In this document: positions 44,100-53,398 of the stretch, one piece after another
How positions within the stretch are numbered: position 1 is the stretch's first letter
Layout of the letters: each line of letters opens with the position of its first letter
DNA from: Clostridium sp. UBA4548
Lineage (GTDB): Bacteria > Bacillota > Clostridia > Clostridiales > Clostridiaceae
Assembly: GCF_002387895.1 (NCBI RefSeq)
Contig: NZ_DGLI01000029.1
Coordinates: forward strand, 69,864 to 133,863
DNA length: 64,000 bases
Direction of reading: 5' to 3'
Program-made: the position numbers and the translations under genes
The notes under the pieces: generated by a model
The model's database searches: none
Seen by the model: only the letters and a program-made list of their open reading frames with translations
What the model was told of the DNA's origin: nothing

Positions 44100-44507
44100 A
44101 TGAGGGCTGTATCAAGGGATAGGTTCAAATTACTTTTTATATCAATAGCATTATTGGCAGGCTTATTCATAATTGGAAATTTAGCTTTTGGTAAATCTAA
44201 GGCAACAGGAATGTACACAAGTGGAGTAAAAGTTGTAAAAGTAGATGATACTGAGGCAATAAATATGAGCAAGAAATATGGTACAGCTTATGCTCATAAG
44301 GTAAAAGAAAATGATAAGCTTTATTTAAAATATTTTGGCTTGGAAAATGGTCAACCTAAGAATGGTACTTTTACAATGACTAGTGAGCAATACGAAGAGC
44401 TAGTTGAAGGTAAGGAGTATTGGTTCAATATTCAATATGATAATCCTGATGATGATAGCCTTGGTAAAGTAAAAACAGTTTATAAAGAAGACCCTATGAA
44501 AAAATAA
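44100..44507 (+). CDS. unknown membrane-anchored protein
   Basis: A 135-residue protein with an anchor at about 9-28 and a small extracellular domain containing YKEDP near its end and FTMTSEQYEELVEGKEYWFN at about 93-112. It starts at ATG 44100 after AAAGGGGATAGG. It resembles small Clostridium surface proteins without an assigned role. Confidence 0.55.
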   Translation: MRAVSRDRFKLLFISIALLAGLFIIGNLAFGKSKATGMYTSGVKVVKVDDTEAINMSKKYGTAYAHKVKENDKLYLKYFGLENGQPKNGTFTMTSEQYEELVEGKEYWFNIQYDNPDDDSLGKVKTVYKEDPMKK

Positions 44508-44529
44508 ATATGGAACTTCTAAGAAATAG

Positions 44530-44560
44530 AGCTTAGTGTAGGTCACACTAAGCTTTTATT
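44530..44560. terminator. intrinsic terminator
   Basis: AGCTTAGTGT-AGGTC-ACACTAAGCT, then TTTATT, between convergent genes. Confidence 0.8.
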
Positions 44561-44610
44561 ATAAGTTGGGTAAAGTTATAATCATCTAGTGAAAAGTGAT
44601 ACTTATATTA

Positions 44611-45747
44611 TTAAGGCAAAAACTCCCTCAAAATGCGCTGATAACAAAGTTCTTCAATTTTAAATAAAGAATGTCCTTCTTCCTTATATTGAATTCCCCC
44701 ATTTTCGACAAATATAATTCCCAAATCAAGGTCTTTGTTAAAGAACATACCACTTAAAATTCCATAAGCATCTCCAGAATGACCAATGAAGGAATAGTTA
44801 GGATATAGATCTTCATTAGAGTAAAAACAAAGCCCTATTTTTTTAGCCTTACCTGATGTTGTTTTGCCTTCCCAGTGGATAGCTTGCATTAATCTAGCAG
44901 TTTCAGGGGAGAGAATCCTTACTCCTTCATATTCACCCATATTCATATGAGCTCTCATAAATTTAGACAAATCTAAAAGGGAAGTTCTAAGTCCACCGGC
45001 AGGAGAAAACTTAATACAATTCCCAACAGTGTGTGGGTTACTATAATCAAAAGCTTTGGGTGAAGTTGAACTATAATCATCAAAGGAAATGTAGTGAGTA
45101 TCCATAGAATCATCAAATCTATATATTTTTGTTAAATCTTCAAGATGTTTTAATTTTGTAACATCAAAACTAGAATCCTGCATACCTAAGGGTTTAAAAA
45201 TATGCTTTATACAATAATCATTAAAAGCCATTCCAGAGATTTTTTCTATCAAACAACCTAAGATTGTGTAACCAATGTTTGAGTAATCATAGTGCTGACC
45301 TGGAGAGTAGTTTGCCCAAATTTCATCTCTATAAAAATCCCCATCAGCACAAACTAGCTGTGGTAAATATTTTAATTCAGAGTTATAAATATTGTCGTAG
45401 AAATAATCATCTCCAACTTCAGTTAGTCCAGAGGTATGAGTAAAAAGGTGAATAAAGCTAATTGGAATATGGGGATACTTTGGATTTCTTATTTTAAGAC
45501 CTAGATAATCACTAATATCATCTTCTAGTTTAAATAATCCTTTTTCAAATAGTTGCATTAAAGCAGTGGTAATAACAGTTTTTGAAATTGATGCCACTCT
45601 AAAAATAGTATTTTCTTTAGTGCTTCCTAGAGCAGTGTGCCAATGGATATTGTTATTCTTAACTATAAGAGCAGATAAGCCGTGTACTTTAAACTGCTCC
45701 ATATAGTTTAGCAAGTCACTATTTATAGATTGTGAGAAGTTCTCCAT
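44611..45747 (-). CDS. serine hydrolase of the beta-lactamase/penicillin-binding fold (class C type)
   Basis: A 378-residue soluble protein with no signal peptide. The SxxK nucleophile motif is SISK (about 53-56), the YxN motif YSNIGYTILG lies near 160 and the third motif is FIGHSGDAYG near 325. These place it with ABC1/EstB/AmpC-like serine hydrolases, many of which are esterases or D-amino peptidases; lactam resistance should not be assumed. GAAAGGA precedes the ATG. Confidence 0.85.
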   Translation of the reverse strand: MENFSQSINSDLLNYMEQFKVHGLSALIVKNNNIHWHTALGSTKENTIFRVASISKTVITTALMQLFEKGLFKLEDDISDYLGLKIRNPKYPHIPISFIHLFTHTSGLTEVGDDYFYDNIYNSELKYLPQLVCADGDFYRDEIWANYSPGQHYDYSNIGYTILGCLIEKISGMAFNDYCIKHIFKPLGMQDSSFDVTKLKHLEDLTKIYRFDDSMDTHYISFDDYSSTSPKAFDYSNPHTVGNCIKFSPAGGLRTSLLDLSKFMRAHMNMGEYEGVRILSPETARLMQAIHWEGKTTSGKAKKIGLCFYSNEDLYPNYSFIGHSGDAYGILSGMFFNKDLDLGIIFVENGGIQYKEEGHSLFKIEELCYQRILREFLP

Positions 45748-46088
45748 AGTTCAAATCCTTTCTTCAAATATTTATTAGAGCTTGTTTATCTATATAATAC
45801 AATAAATGATTAAGTTATGCAGATTAGAACAAAAATATCCTCTAGTAATTTATAGGTTATGAGTTTATAAGGATTAATGTCAGCAAGGTGTAGTTACAAT
45901 TAGGTTTATATTTAATAGTAGTAATTTGTACTTTATAATATGTTATTACAATAATTGCATGGTAAAATATAACTATGGGAATTTAAAACAATCTTTATTC
46001 AAGGTTGAAATAATAAAAGAGCTATTAATCAATCACTAGCAATAATATTATTATAAATAATTAGAAATATATTAAGGAAGTGAGTTTT
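45748..46088. other. intergenic region before the methyltransferase leader
   Basis: AT-rich. It presumably holds promoters for the beta-lactamase-fold gene and the methyltransferase pair. No further feature seen. Confidence 0.35.
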
Positions 46089-46133
46089 ATGAGGAGAATT
46101 AAAGATAGTAACTACTCGGTGCAGTTGAGATAA
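46089..46133 (+). CDS. 14-codon leader ORF before the methyltransferase genes
   Basis: ATG behind AAGGAAGTGAG encodes MRRIKDSNYSVQLR then stop. Its last five codons form the 5' arm of the hairpin at 46117-46187, so ribosomes translating it would melt that stem. This is the layout of attenuation peptides upstream of antibiotic-inducible or amino-acid-controlled genes. The inducing signal is not evident. Confidence 0.45.
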   Translation: MRRIKDSNYSVQLR

Positions 46134-46214
46134 TCTGATGACAGATTGTATCGAGAAGTAATAACTTGTTATCAGTGAACTGCACTGCTTTTCATCAATA
46201 TAAATTATGAAAAG
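46117..46214 (+). promoter_or_regulatory. structured leader of the methyltransferase pair
   Basis: A closing stem GTGCAGTT/AACTGCAC (46119-46126 with 46178-46185, extendable by two pairs) encloses the hairpin AATCTG/CAGATT (46132-46147) and a weaker one. A second hairpin CTTTTCAT/ATGAAAAG (46188-46195 with 46207-46214) abuts the binding site GAGGG of the next gene. Leader ORF and stems overlap, suggesting coupled folding and translation. Confidence 0.45.
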
Positions 46215-46225
46215 AGGGCGATTGT

Positions 46226-46996
46226 ATGGATTGTATTAAATTAAAAGAATACTGGATAAAAGAAGAACAACATAGTTTTAAGGGTTGGAACTTCTCTTAT
46301 ATTGATGATAGGACAGAAGAAGAAACTTTACCTTGGGACTATGACAAAATAGTTAGGGAGCATTTAAATCCTAATTCTAAGTTGTTAGATATGGGAACGG
46401 GTGGCGGAGAATATTTATTAACTCTTAACCATACTTATTATAATACCTTTGCTACAGAAGCCTATGAACCTAATTTTAAACTTTGTAAAAATACACTAAA
46501 ACCACTAGGAATTGAAGTTAGACAAGTCTTTAAGGATAGCTATTTACCCTTTGAAGATGAGATGTTTCACATAATAATAAATAGGCATGAAGCCTTTGAT
46601 ATAAGTGAAGTGTATCGTCTATTAAAACCTAACGGAGTGTTCATTACCCAGCAGGTTGGAGGGCTTAATAATAAGGAGTTATCAAAAATTTTACTTAATG
46701 ATTTTAAAGAGGAGACAAGTAGTGACCATACTTTAAAGATTAATATAGAGTTATTAACAAACAAAGGCTTTACAATTATAAAGTCAGATGAATATTTTCC
46801 AAAGTTAAAGTTCTTTGATGTGGGAGCACTAGTTTACTTTGCAAAGATTATTCAGTGGGAATTTCCTAATTTCTCAGTTGAAAGTTGTTTTAAACAATTA
46901 TGTGACTTGCAACAACTTATTAAAAAACAGGGCTTTGTTGAGAGCACAGAGCATAGATTTATTATTGTAGCTCAAAAGTTAGAGGGGAGAAACTAA
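46226..46996 (+). CDS. class I SAM-dependent methyltransferase
   Basis: A 256-residue soluble enzyme. Motif I LLDMGTGGGEYL lies at about 53-64, with a downstream acidic residue (FATEAYEPN), motif IV HIIINRHEAF and post-motif EVYRLLKPNGVFITQQVGG. It belongs to the Methyltransf_11/25 group, where substrates range from small molecules to antibiotics. AGAGGG precedes the ATG and a structured leader precedes that. Confidence 0.82.
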   Translation: MDCIKLKEYWIKEEQHSFKGWNFSYIDDRTEEETLPWDYDKIVREHLNPNSKLLDMGTGGGEYLLTLNHTYYNTFATEAYEPNFKLCKNTLKPLGIEVRQVFKDSYLPFEDEMFHIIINRHEAFDISEVYRLLKPNGVFITQQVGGLNNKELSKILLNDFKEETSSDHTLKINIELLTNKGFTIIKSDEYFPKLKFFDVGALVYFAKIIQWEFPNFSVESCFKQLCDLQQLIKKQGFVESTEHRFIIVAQKLEGRN

Positions 46997-47086
46997 AGCA
47001 AAGAGTTAAAAGTACTATAAAAGTTTTCTTTAAAGTGCATTATTGGCATTAATAAATTAATCGTTGTAGGGAAATGGGGAGAACAG

Positions 47087-47833
47087 ATGAATAATAAAGA
47101 GATACATGAAATAAACAAAGATTATTGGAATACAAATGCAGAGCAGTGGTTTGGAGTTACAGCCTTACCTCAATACGGAACTCTCTTTGCTACAGAGGAA
47201 GAATTAAATTTGTTTGGAAATGTAAAAGGGGCTAAGCTACTTGAAATTGGTTGTGGCAGTGGACATTCTCTAAAATATCAAGGAGACCATGGTGCAGCAG
47301 AGTTATGGGGCTTGGATATGTCTATCAGTCAACTTGAAAATGCAAAGAAGTATTTAAGAGAAAATAATTATACAGCTAAATTAATATGCGCCCCCATGGA
47401 AGAGGAATGTGGTATACCTAAGGATTACTTTGATTTTGTATATTCAATTTATGCTATTGGATGGACAACTGATCTTGAAAATACCTTTGTAAAAATTGCT
47501 TCCTATTTAAAAAAAGGCGGTATTTTCATTTTTAGCTGGCAGCATCCTTTGCACAGTTGTGTTAGCATAGATGGAGATAAATTATTATTTAGAAAGTCTT
47601 ACTTTGATGAAGCTTGGTTTACACAGCCTATGCCTGGGGTTAGTACAGCATTACTATGTAGCCGTAAAATTTCAACATACATTAATGCTTTATCAAAAGC
47701 AGGCTTTGTTATAGAGCAAATGGTTGAACAAACTCATAGTGATATATTAAATAAAATAGAGGAAGTTTCACCTAAAATAAAAAAGGCACAAATGCTGCCA
47801 CTTTCCTTTGTGTTTAAGACTAGAAAGCTTTAA
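47087..47833 (+). CDS. class I SAM-dependent methyltransferase
   Basis: A 248-residue enzyme with motif I LLEIGCGSGHSLKY (about 51-64), ELWGLDMSISQL (about 72-83) and YLKKGGIFIFSWQHPLHS near 145-162. It is a distant relative of the preceding methyltransferase but closer to the UbiE/Methyltransf_11 group. It lies 90 bp downstream on the same strand. The substrate is unknown. Confidence 0.82.
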   Translation: MNNKEIHEINKDYWNTNAEQWFGVTALPQYGTLFATEEELNLFGNVKGAKLLEIGCGSGHSLKYQGDHGAAELWGLDMSISQLENAKKYLRENNYTAKLICAPMEEECGIPKDYFDFVYSIYAIGWTTDLENTFVKIASYLKKGGIFIFSWQHPLHSCVSIDGDKLLFRKSYFDEAWFTQPMPGVSTALLCSRKISTYINALSKAGFVIEQMVEQTHSDILNKIEEVSPKIKKAQMLPLSFVFKTRKL

Positions 47834-47946
47834 TAGAATTGATAGTCAATAATCATAGTGATTTAATAAATATTTTTCAATATATAACCTCTTATGCATA
47901 TAAGTAAAATAATAATAAAAATTATCATGTATCTTATAGGGGGTAG

Positions 47947-48579
47947 ATGAGAGTGAAAATGCATATAATGGCTTATGCCTACCCAATAATACTACGAAGT
48001 GTTGTTAAAGAGCAGTTACGTAAATACTATTCTGAATATAGTATTAAGGATTTATTGAAAAAAACATGTGATGAATATAAAGAAATATTAACACGAGCTC
48101 CTGATATTGGAGGAAGTAAAAATATATTTATGGGTAGTTATCTAATGGGAGCATATCTTATAGCATTATATAGAAATACAATGGACACACTTAGCGCTGC
48201 TGACTTAGATTTAATAATTTTAGAGGGACTAGAAAATTTTAAATTTATGAAGAAACAAATGAGTAGGGTAGATTTACTCTCTGTAGAATACAAAAATAAA
48301 ATTAAAGAAGCAGGAGAATGGTGTAAGAAAAATGAAGACAAGTATCCTGCTAACTGGCAAGTAGAAGTAAAGGAACTGGAGAATTCTGGTTTAACACACA
48401 TTGTTTTTACTAAGTGCGGACTTTGTGATTTATGTAAAAGGGAGGGTGTTCCTGAGTTTATATCATCTTTGTGCGCAACAGATTATATAACAATGAGTTT
48501 TGCCCAATGCAAACTTGAGAGGCCTACTACTTTAGGTAAAGGGGATAGATGTTGTGACTTCTATATAACAAGGTCATGA
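47947..48579 (+). CDS. L-2-amino-thiazoline-4-carboxylate hydrolase-family protein
   Basis: A 210-residue protein of the ATC_hydrolase family. The core is GSYLMGAYLIALYR (about 58-71) and the cysteine-rich FTKCGLCDLCKREGVPEFISSLCATDY (about 154-180). The founder acts in Pseudomonas L-cysteine synthesis from ATC, but most Firmicute members are untested. ATG 47947 follows GGGGGTAG closely; ATG 47959 is an alternative start. Confidence 0.7.
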   Translation: MRVKMHIMAYAYPIILRSVVKEQLRKYYSEYSIKDLLKKTCDEYKEILTRAPDIGGSKNIFMGSYLMGAYLIALYRNTMDTLSAADLDLIILEGLENFKFMKKQMSRVDLLSVEYKNKIKEAGEWCKKNEDKYPANWQVEVKELENSGLTHIVFTKCGLCDLCKREGVPEFISSLCATDYITMSFAQCKLERPTTLGKGDRCCDFYITRS

Positions 48580-48731
48580 TTATATGTAGGTAGAATATAT
48601 ATGAAGTTAAAGGGTGAATAATTATTCACCCTTTCTACTATCCAAGGAACCTGTTTCCTTGTCGGCACAAGCTTGCTTGTGAACTGAAAATATCCTTCAC
48701 ATCTTTGAAATATTATTTATTTTCAGATGCC

Positions 48732-48932
48732 TTAATCTTTGTGTAATTTTAAAGCAAGGAATAAAATTGTGCTTATAATAAGCCAAATAACACTGTATTG
48801 AAGTGTCTGTATACTAACATACTGCTTCCCACCAGGTATTCCAAATAAGGCTGCTATTACATTGGATAAAAGTATAGAATCAAAAATAAATAGGAAAAAC
48901 TTTATACCACTGTTAGATGATTTCTTTTCCAT
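48732..48932 (-). CDS. 66-residue two-segment membrane protein
   Basis: Hydrophobic segments at about 11-28 and 46-62. It starts behind GAGGTGATT on the minus strand, 68 bp upstream of nothing else in its direction. Unknown family. Confidence 0.5.
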   Translation of the reverse strand: MEKKSSNSGIKFFLFIFDSILLSNVIAALFGIPGGKQYVSIQTLQYSVIWLIISTILFLALKLHKD

Positions 48933-49000
48933 TGAATCACCTCAAATACTATTATTTTTGTAGTTAAAGTCCCCATAGGCCTTAACAGTTATAGTAGTAT

Positions 49001-50218
49001 TTATATATTTTTAGTATCCAGATCGTTATCTACAGTTTTATTGAAACTCCCTTTTAAGCTCAAAACACATAAGATAATTAGTATTATGGAGATGCTCGTG
49101 AAAGAGTTACCTATACCAATTAAATTATATAGGGGTGTAGCAATTATTAGCCCTAAGATTGCAAAGAGAGTTAGTAGTATTTTATAAAAGGAGAATACCC
49201 TTCCAATATACTCTTTAGGTATAGTGTTTTGTATTATGGTACTAGAATATATGCCCTGAAGATTTTGAGCTAAGCCTAGGATGATTAAAACTCCAAAGGT
49301 AATTACAAGGTTTTTAGAATACCCAAAAAGTATATATCCAATGGCAATTATTACAGTTGAAAGAGTAAATAAAGTTACATGAGTTTTCTTAGATAAAGCT
49401 TTAACTACAAAAGGAACTAAAAGCCCTCCCACAGCCAAAGCATAAGAAAAATAAATAATGCCTTCAGGGTTTAGTTTTAATAACACATCAGAAACTGCTA
49501 CTTTATAGGTTTCATAAAACCTTCCTAGAATTGCGAACATGCTCATGATAACAAACACAGTTTTAACACTAGAGTATCTTGAAAATATCTTATATCCTTC
49601 AACACCACTTTTTATTATTTCAGTTCTTGTTGCAGCTTTATCAGACTTTATAAAGCTATACTTTATTAGACTAAATAAAACTCCAGAGATTAAAAAGCTT
49701 ATAGCATTAATAGTAAATAAAATATTACTGCCATAGAGTTTATAAAGGATTCCTCCAATAGCAGGAGAAATAAAAACACTGGTGGATTGGAAAAATGAGA
49801 AAATGGAATTAGCGTAAGGGAGCTCTTCCTTTGATACTATTTCAGGAAGGATAGCAGTTTCAGAACTTACATCAATGTCATTTAGAGATTGCAGGATAAA
49901 TGCTAGAATATACACCAGCCATAACCTCTGATCATTGACTAAAGTAAAGAGAAAAGCAAAAATAACACTAGCTAAATTGGTAAAAATAATAACTTTTTTC
50001 TTATTATAGGAGTCAGCTATAAACCCAGATAAATAAAGCATAGGAATTCTTAAAACAGCCCTAGAAAGCCACATCAGTGCCACAGCACCTACAGATTTTG
50101 TTAAACTATACAAATATACCGTGATACCAATGTTATAGAGATAATCACCTATAGAAGATATAAAACCTCCAATAGATAATAAAGTGAAGCTCTTGTTTTT
50201 AAACAAATCTTTGTACAA
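49001..50218 (-). CDS. MFS transporter (drug/siderophore-export type)
   Basis: A 405-residue membrane protein with twelve hydrophobic segments. The loop 2-3 motif LSGFIADSYNKKKVIIFTNL (about 58-77) is the MFS signature, and AILPEIVSKEELPYANSIF fits the MefA/EntS-like (MFS_3) group. Substrate unknown. Start is a TTG behind AGGGGTTGG. Confidence 0.85.
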   Translation of the reverse strand: MYKDLFKNKSFTLLSIGGFISSIGDYLYNIGITVYLYSLTKSVGAVALMWLSRAVLRIPMLYLSGFIADSYNKKKVIIFTNLASVIFAFLFTLVNDQRLWLVYILAFILQSLNDIDVSSETAILPEIVSKEELPYANSIFSFFQSTSVFISPAIGGILYKLYGSNILFTINAISFLISGVLFSLIKYSFIKSDKAATRTEIIKSGVEGYKIFSRYSSVKTVFVIMSMFAILGRFYETYKVAVSDVLLKLNPEGIIYFSYALAVGGLLVPFVVKALSKKTHVTLFTLSTVIIAIGYILFGYSKNLVITFGVLIILGLAQNLQGIYSSTIIQNTIPKEYIGRVFSFYKILLTLFAILGLIIATPLYNLIGIGNSFTSISIILIILCVLSLKGSFNKTVDNDLDTKNI

Positions 50219-50898
50219 AGCACCAACCCCTAAACTATTATTACTCTTAGTTTAATAGTAAAAAATGGAAAATGATAGTCTATATTTTACATTTTTTATG
50301 TGCTATAATTAAATTAGGGACATATGCGGAATTTAACACCAGTTTACCAATAATATGAAAGTGAATTTTATATTATATAAATATTAATTAGCGTATATTA
50401 AAACCTTTATATAATAAAATCTGCAATTTTAAAATTATTGCAAGGGACTGAGATAGCTTAAAATGCACTTTAAACTTTATGAAAGACCTTATAAATAATG
50501 ATGTTATTGAACTTTAGATTTTTTAGTTTAATAGCATTTTTGTTTTTATATACATTCCATAGAGTTTTAAGGCATTGATTAAAGCAGGTTTAAGAAAAAA
50601 TAGGAGACTCATTTATACATTAAAAGGAAATAAGTGAATTATGTGGAATAATATCCTTATAGTATGATATGGATATTTTATAACAAGTGACCAAGTTGCT
50701 ATTGTTGCCATCTTTGAACAAATAAAGATTATAGGTATTCAATCTTTTAAATTCTAATGGCTTAATATATCTTAAATCCTGATGAAGAGTTTGGAATACC
50801 AGTAAGAAAATAATAATTTAAGGCATCGCTTTCTTGTATAATTTATTAGGAATATAAGATGGATAAACCATGGCAAAAGAATAAAGCAAATAAGTGAG
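50219..50898. other. 680-bp gap containing a candidate non-coding transcript
   Basis: An extended -10 (TGCTATAAT, about 50300-50312) points right. At about 50495-50550 a hairpin (AATG.TTATTGAACT against AGTTTAATAGCATT) ends in TTTTTGTTTTT. No sensible ORF lies between. This may be a small RNA of about 230 nt or decayed DNA. Evidence is limited. Confidence 0.3.
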
Positions 50899-51357
50899 GT
50901 GATAAAAATCAGTAATTTAAAGTTGAAAAATATAAATAATAAACTTTTTAGCAGCAAGTCCTATAAAAACTTAAATAGGTTGATAGCTTTAACATATATT
51001 TTCTTTATGCTTATATATGTTTTTAGAGATAATCTTTATAAGCTAGACAGTTCCTATATTACTATGCTTGCAGAAGTTGCACCAAATCTTATACCTAGCT
51101 TTCTATTCACTATTATTGGCATGTTCTATATAGTACCCCTTTTAAACGGAGCAAACTTAACAAATAAATCTAGGGTTATATGGATGATAAATTCTCTAAA
51201 TATTTTGTGTTTTTTACTCATAGAGTATATCCACGTAGTTTTCAAATTAGGGTCATGGGATAATAATGATATAATTGCATCTTTAATAGGTATAGCAGTT
51301 GCTACAGTTATCTACTTTAAGTTAAGAAAGAATTTTGTAAAAGAATATGTTGAATAA
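50899..51357 (+). CDS. membrane protein with four hydrophobic segments
   Basis: A 152-residue protein with segments at about 28-45, 61-84, 94-112 and 125-143. The motif VAPNLIPSFLFTIIGMFYIV is notable. The start is uncertain: the frame begins at a GTG inside a GAGGTG site, with no later ATG close by. Unknown family. Confidence 0.5.
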   Translation: MIKISNLKLKNINNKLFSSKSYKNLNRLIALTYIFFMLIYVFRDNLYKLDSSYITMLAEVAPNLIPSFLFTIIGMFYIVPLLNGANLTNKSRVIWMINSLNILCFLLIEYIHVVFKLGSWDNNDIIASLIGIAVATVIYFKLRKNFVKEYVE

Positions 51358-51510
51358 AGCAGTAGTTAAGAGCATATTAGAAGTTATACTTTAATGCTAT
51401 TTTCATATTGAGTCGTAAGGGTGAGATGTTGCGAAGTAGTGATACCTATTTAACAAACAGATAAACAGGAATCTTAATTATAAATTACTTATATAAATGG
51501 AGGTAAATGG

Positions 51511-52101
51511 ATGAGTGTTGAGATACGCAAGTTAATACCAGAGCTTGCAGAAGAATACGTGCATTTTTTTGACACCACGCCACACGATAACAATGTGGAT
51601 GAGCATAAATGTTATTGTGTGTGTTGGTGTAACGATGATTATGAGGGCAAAGATTTTTCAACAGTAGAGAAAAGAAGAGAATGTGCCTTACAATATGTTA
51701 AAGGCAATAACATTCAAGGTTATCTTGCTTATAGTGGTGATACGGTGGTTGGATGGTGCAACGCAAATACGAAATCAGATTGTTTGAAATGCGCTAGTTG
51801 GCGAAGATTTATGGATTATGTACCTTTAGAGGAATCTAACACGGGCATAAAGGTGAAATCCATATTCTGTTTCGTGATTGCACCGGAGATGAAAAGAAAA
51901 GGCATTGCCAAACTGCTATTGGAGCGTGTGTGTAAGGATGCCGTCCAGGATGGATTTGACTTTGTGGAGGCATACCCATACAAAGAATCTAGTTATCAAT
52001 CATCAGATTTTGGCGGCCATTTTGAGATGTATAAAAAAAGTGGATTTAATGTGTCTTTTGAGACTGAACAAGGGCTTGTCATGAGGAAGCGGTTAAAGTA
52101 G
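51511..52101 (+). CDS. GNAT-family N-acetyltransferase, atypical base composition
   Basis: A 196-residue acetyltransferase with a Cys-rich N-terminal part (CYCVCWCNDDY, about 34-44). The acetyl-CoA motif is FVIAPEMKRKGIAKLLLERV (about 122-141). It is visibly richer in G+C and uses more GC-ending codons than its neighbours, suggesting recent transfer. GGAGGTAA precedes the ATG. The substrate is unknown. Confidence 0.82.
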   Translation: MSVEIRKLIPELAEEYVHFFDTTPHDNNVDEHKCYCVCWCNDDYEGKDFSTVEKRRECALQYVKGNNIQGYLAYSGDTVVGWCNANTKSDCLKCASWRRFMDYVPLEESNTGIKVKSIFCFVIAPEMKRKGIAKLLLERVCKDAVQDGFDFVEAYPYKESSYQSSDFGGHFEMYKKSGFNVSFETEQGLVMRKRLK

Positions 52102-52275
52102 TACTTTTCAAAATAAGCAATATATTAAGCTGACAGCTTCCAATTTATCGGTTAGCTTATTCGCATTTTCTTATAGGATGAAGTGATATCTAATTATAAA
52201 AGCAAGAATTAGTTAGCAAATGAAATTTTGCTTTACATGAATAAATGAAATTTAATTTTACTAGGAGTAGCGGTT

Positions 52276-52341
52276 ATGGAAAATAAATATATTGAACGCA
52301 TTAAGAAAATTAATTATAAAAAAATGGCACTTTTATTATAA
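52276..52341 (+). pseudogene. short ORF, possible gene fragment
   Basis: ATG after TAGGAG encodes 21 residues (MENKYIERIKKINYKKMALLL) and stops. It looks like the first exon-like piece of a truncated protein with no continuation in other frames that I can follow. The gap 52102-52517 otherwise has only a weak hairpin at 52127-52158. Confidence 0.25.
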
Positions 52342-52517
52342 AATATAAATTCCTTAGATTATATCGTTATAAAATTTTTATATTTAGATTATCTAGAAAA
52401 TTAGAATGTTATTAAATATAGTGTGGTAAAAACAAGACTGCTATAATAGATATATTACTAATATACAAGTAGTTACATTTATATTTCAGTATAATAGACT
52501 TAATAAGGAGTGATATG

Positions 52518-52904
52518 ATGAAAGAATTTAGGAATCCAGAAAATGTACATAGTCCTGTAGCAGCTTACTCCCATCAAATAGAAGTTTCAGGAGAAAAGCG
52601 CTGGTTAGTTTTATCTGGACAATTAGGAAAAGATGAAGCAGGAAATGTTCCCGAAGATCCAATTAAACAAATAGAATTAGCTATGGAGAACTTAGTTAAA
52701 AATCTTAATGCGGCCAATATGGAAGTTAAGGATATAGTGAAAATAGTGTTTTATATGGTGGGGAATATTGACAATGTTAAGCGACGTGAGGCTGTTTCTC
52801 AAGTATTAAAAGACCATGAACCATGTATGACTATGCTATATGTAGCTTCTTTGGCAGATCCTACATTTAAAGTTGAAATTGATGCTTGGGCATGTTCAGA
52901 ATAA
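52518..52904 (+). CDS. RidA-family protein
   Basis: A 128-residue YjgF/YER057c/UK114 protein. RidA enzymes deaminate reactive enamine/imine intermediates from PLP enzymes. LVLSGQLGKDEAGNVPED (about 31-48), DIVKIVFYMVGNID (about 74-87) and HEPCMTMLYVASLADPTFKVEIDAWA (about 101-126) fit. The key Arg of true RidA (usually in PxRxxx near 105) seems replaced here by PCMTML, so it may be a subgroup without imine deaminase activity. Start at ATG 52518 after AAGGAG. Confidence 0.82.
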   Translation: MKEFRNPENVHSPVAAYSHQIEVSGEKRWLVLSGQLGKDEAGNVPEDPIKQIELAMENLVKNLNAANMEVKDIVKIVFYMVGNIDNVKRREAVSQVLKDHEPCMTMLYVASLADPTFKVEIDAWACSE

Positions 52905-53120
52905 TTTAATAAGAGTATGGTATAAACCTAATGCTGCTAGTAATGAATTCCTGCTAGCAGTTTTTGTTGTTATGATATTACTTTATCATATAGAGAGCTA
53001 TAACTAACACTTAACTTGGTAATCAGTGTGAAATTGATTTTTAGTCTTTAAAAGTTAACAATTTGGAATATTTACACAACAATATTCGTAAGATATAATA
53101 AAACCATACAAATAAATATA

Positions 53121-53212
53121 TGTGCTAGGGGTGCTGAAAAGCTGAGAGGGAGAAATCCTAACCCTTTGAACCTGATGTGATTAGAATCACCGTAGGAAAG
53201 CTGAATTTAAGT
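53121..53212 (+). promoter_or_regulatory. TPP riboswitch (THI box)
   Basis: The conserved elements are GGGGTGC...GCTGAGAGGG (53128-53150) and ACCCTTTGAACCTGATGTG...ATCACCGTAGGAAAGCTGA (about 53161-53203), in the correct order and spacing for the thiamin pyrophosphate aptamer. A terminator 20 nt downstream suggests transcriptional control of the thi operon. Confidence 0.97.
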
Positions 53213-53230
53213 TTATTAAAACAGAGATTA

Positions 53231-53256
53231 GCTTGCCCTTGGCAAGCTTTTTTATT
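53231..53256 (+). terminator. riboswitch-associated terminator
   Basis: GCTTGCC-CTTG-GGCAAGC stem followed by six T. It lies directly after the aptamer, so it should be the TPP-controlled expression platform. Confidence 0.85.
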
Positions 53257-53276
53257 TATAGGAAACAAAATTCAAA

Positions 53277-53340
53277 GCTTCAACAATGGAAAAATTCTCC
53301 AAAGAATCTGTAGTTCTTTAAAAGAATTTAAACTTGAAGC
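53277..53340 (+). other. possible structured RNA between riboswitch and thiS
   Basis: GCTTCAA (53277-53283) pairs with TTGAAGC (53334-53340). Inside lie two hairpins, ATTCT/AGAAT and TTCTT/AAGAA. This forms a three-way junction on paper. AT-richness makes chance possible. Confidence 0.3.
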
Positions 53341-53398
53341 CCTGTAAATACTTAAGAGTTTAGTATACTTACAATTTAAATATCAGGTCAAAGAACTC

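Noticed and set aside
44611..45747. Beta-lactam resistance enzyme
   Set aside because: It lacks a signal peptide and fits general serine hydrolases of the fold; resistance cannot be inferred.
46117..46187. tRNA-like cloverleaf
   Set aside because: The branched fold has a closing stem of about the right size, but no GTTCRANNC arm, no anticodon stem and no CCA-type end.
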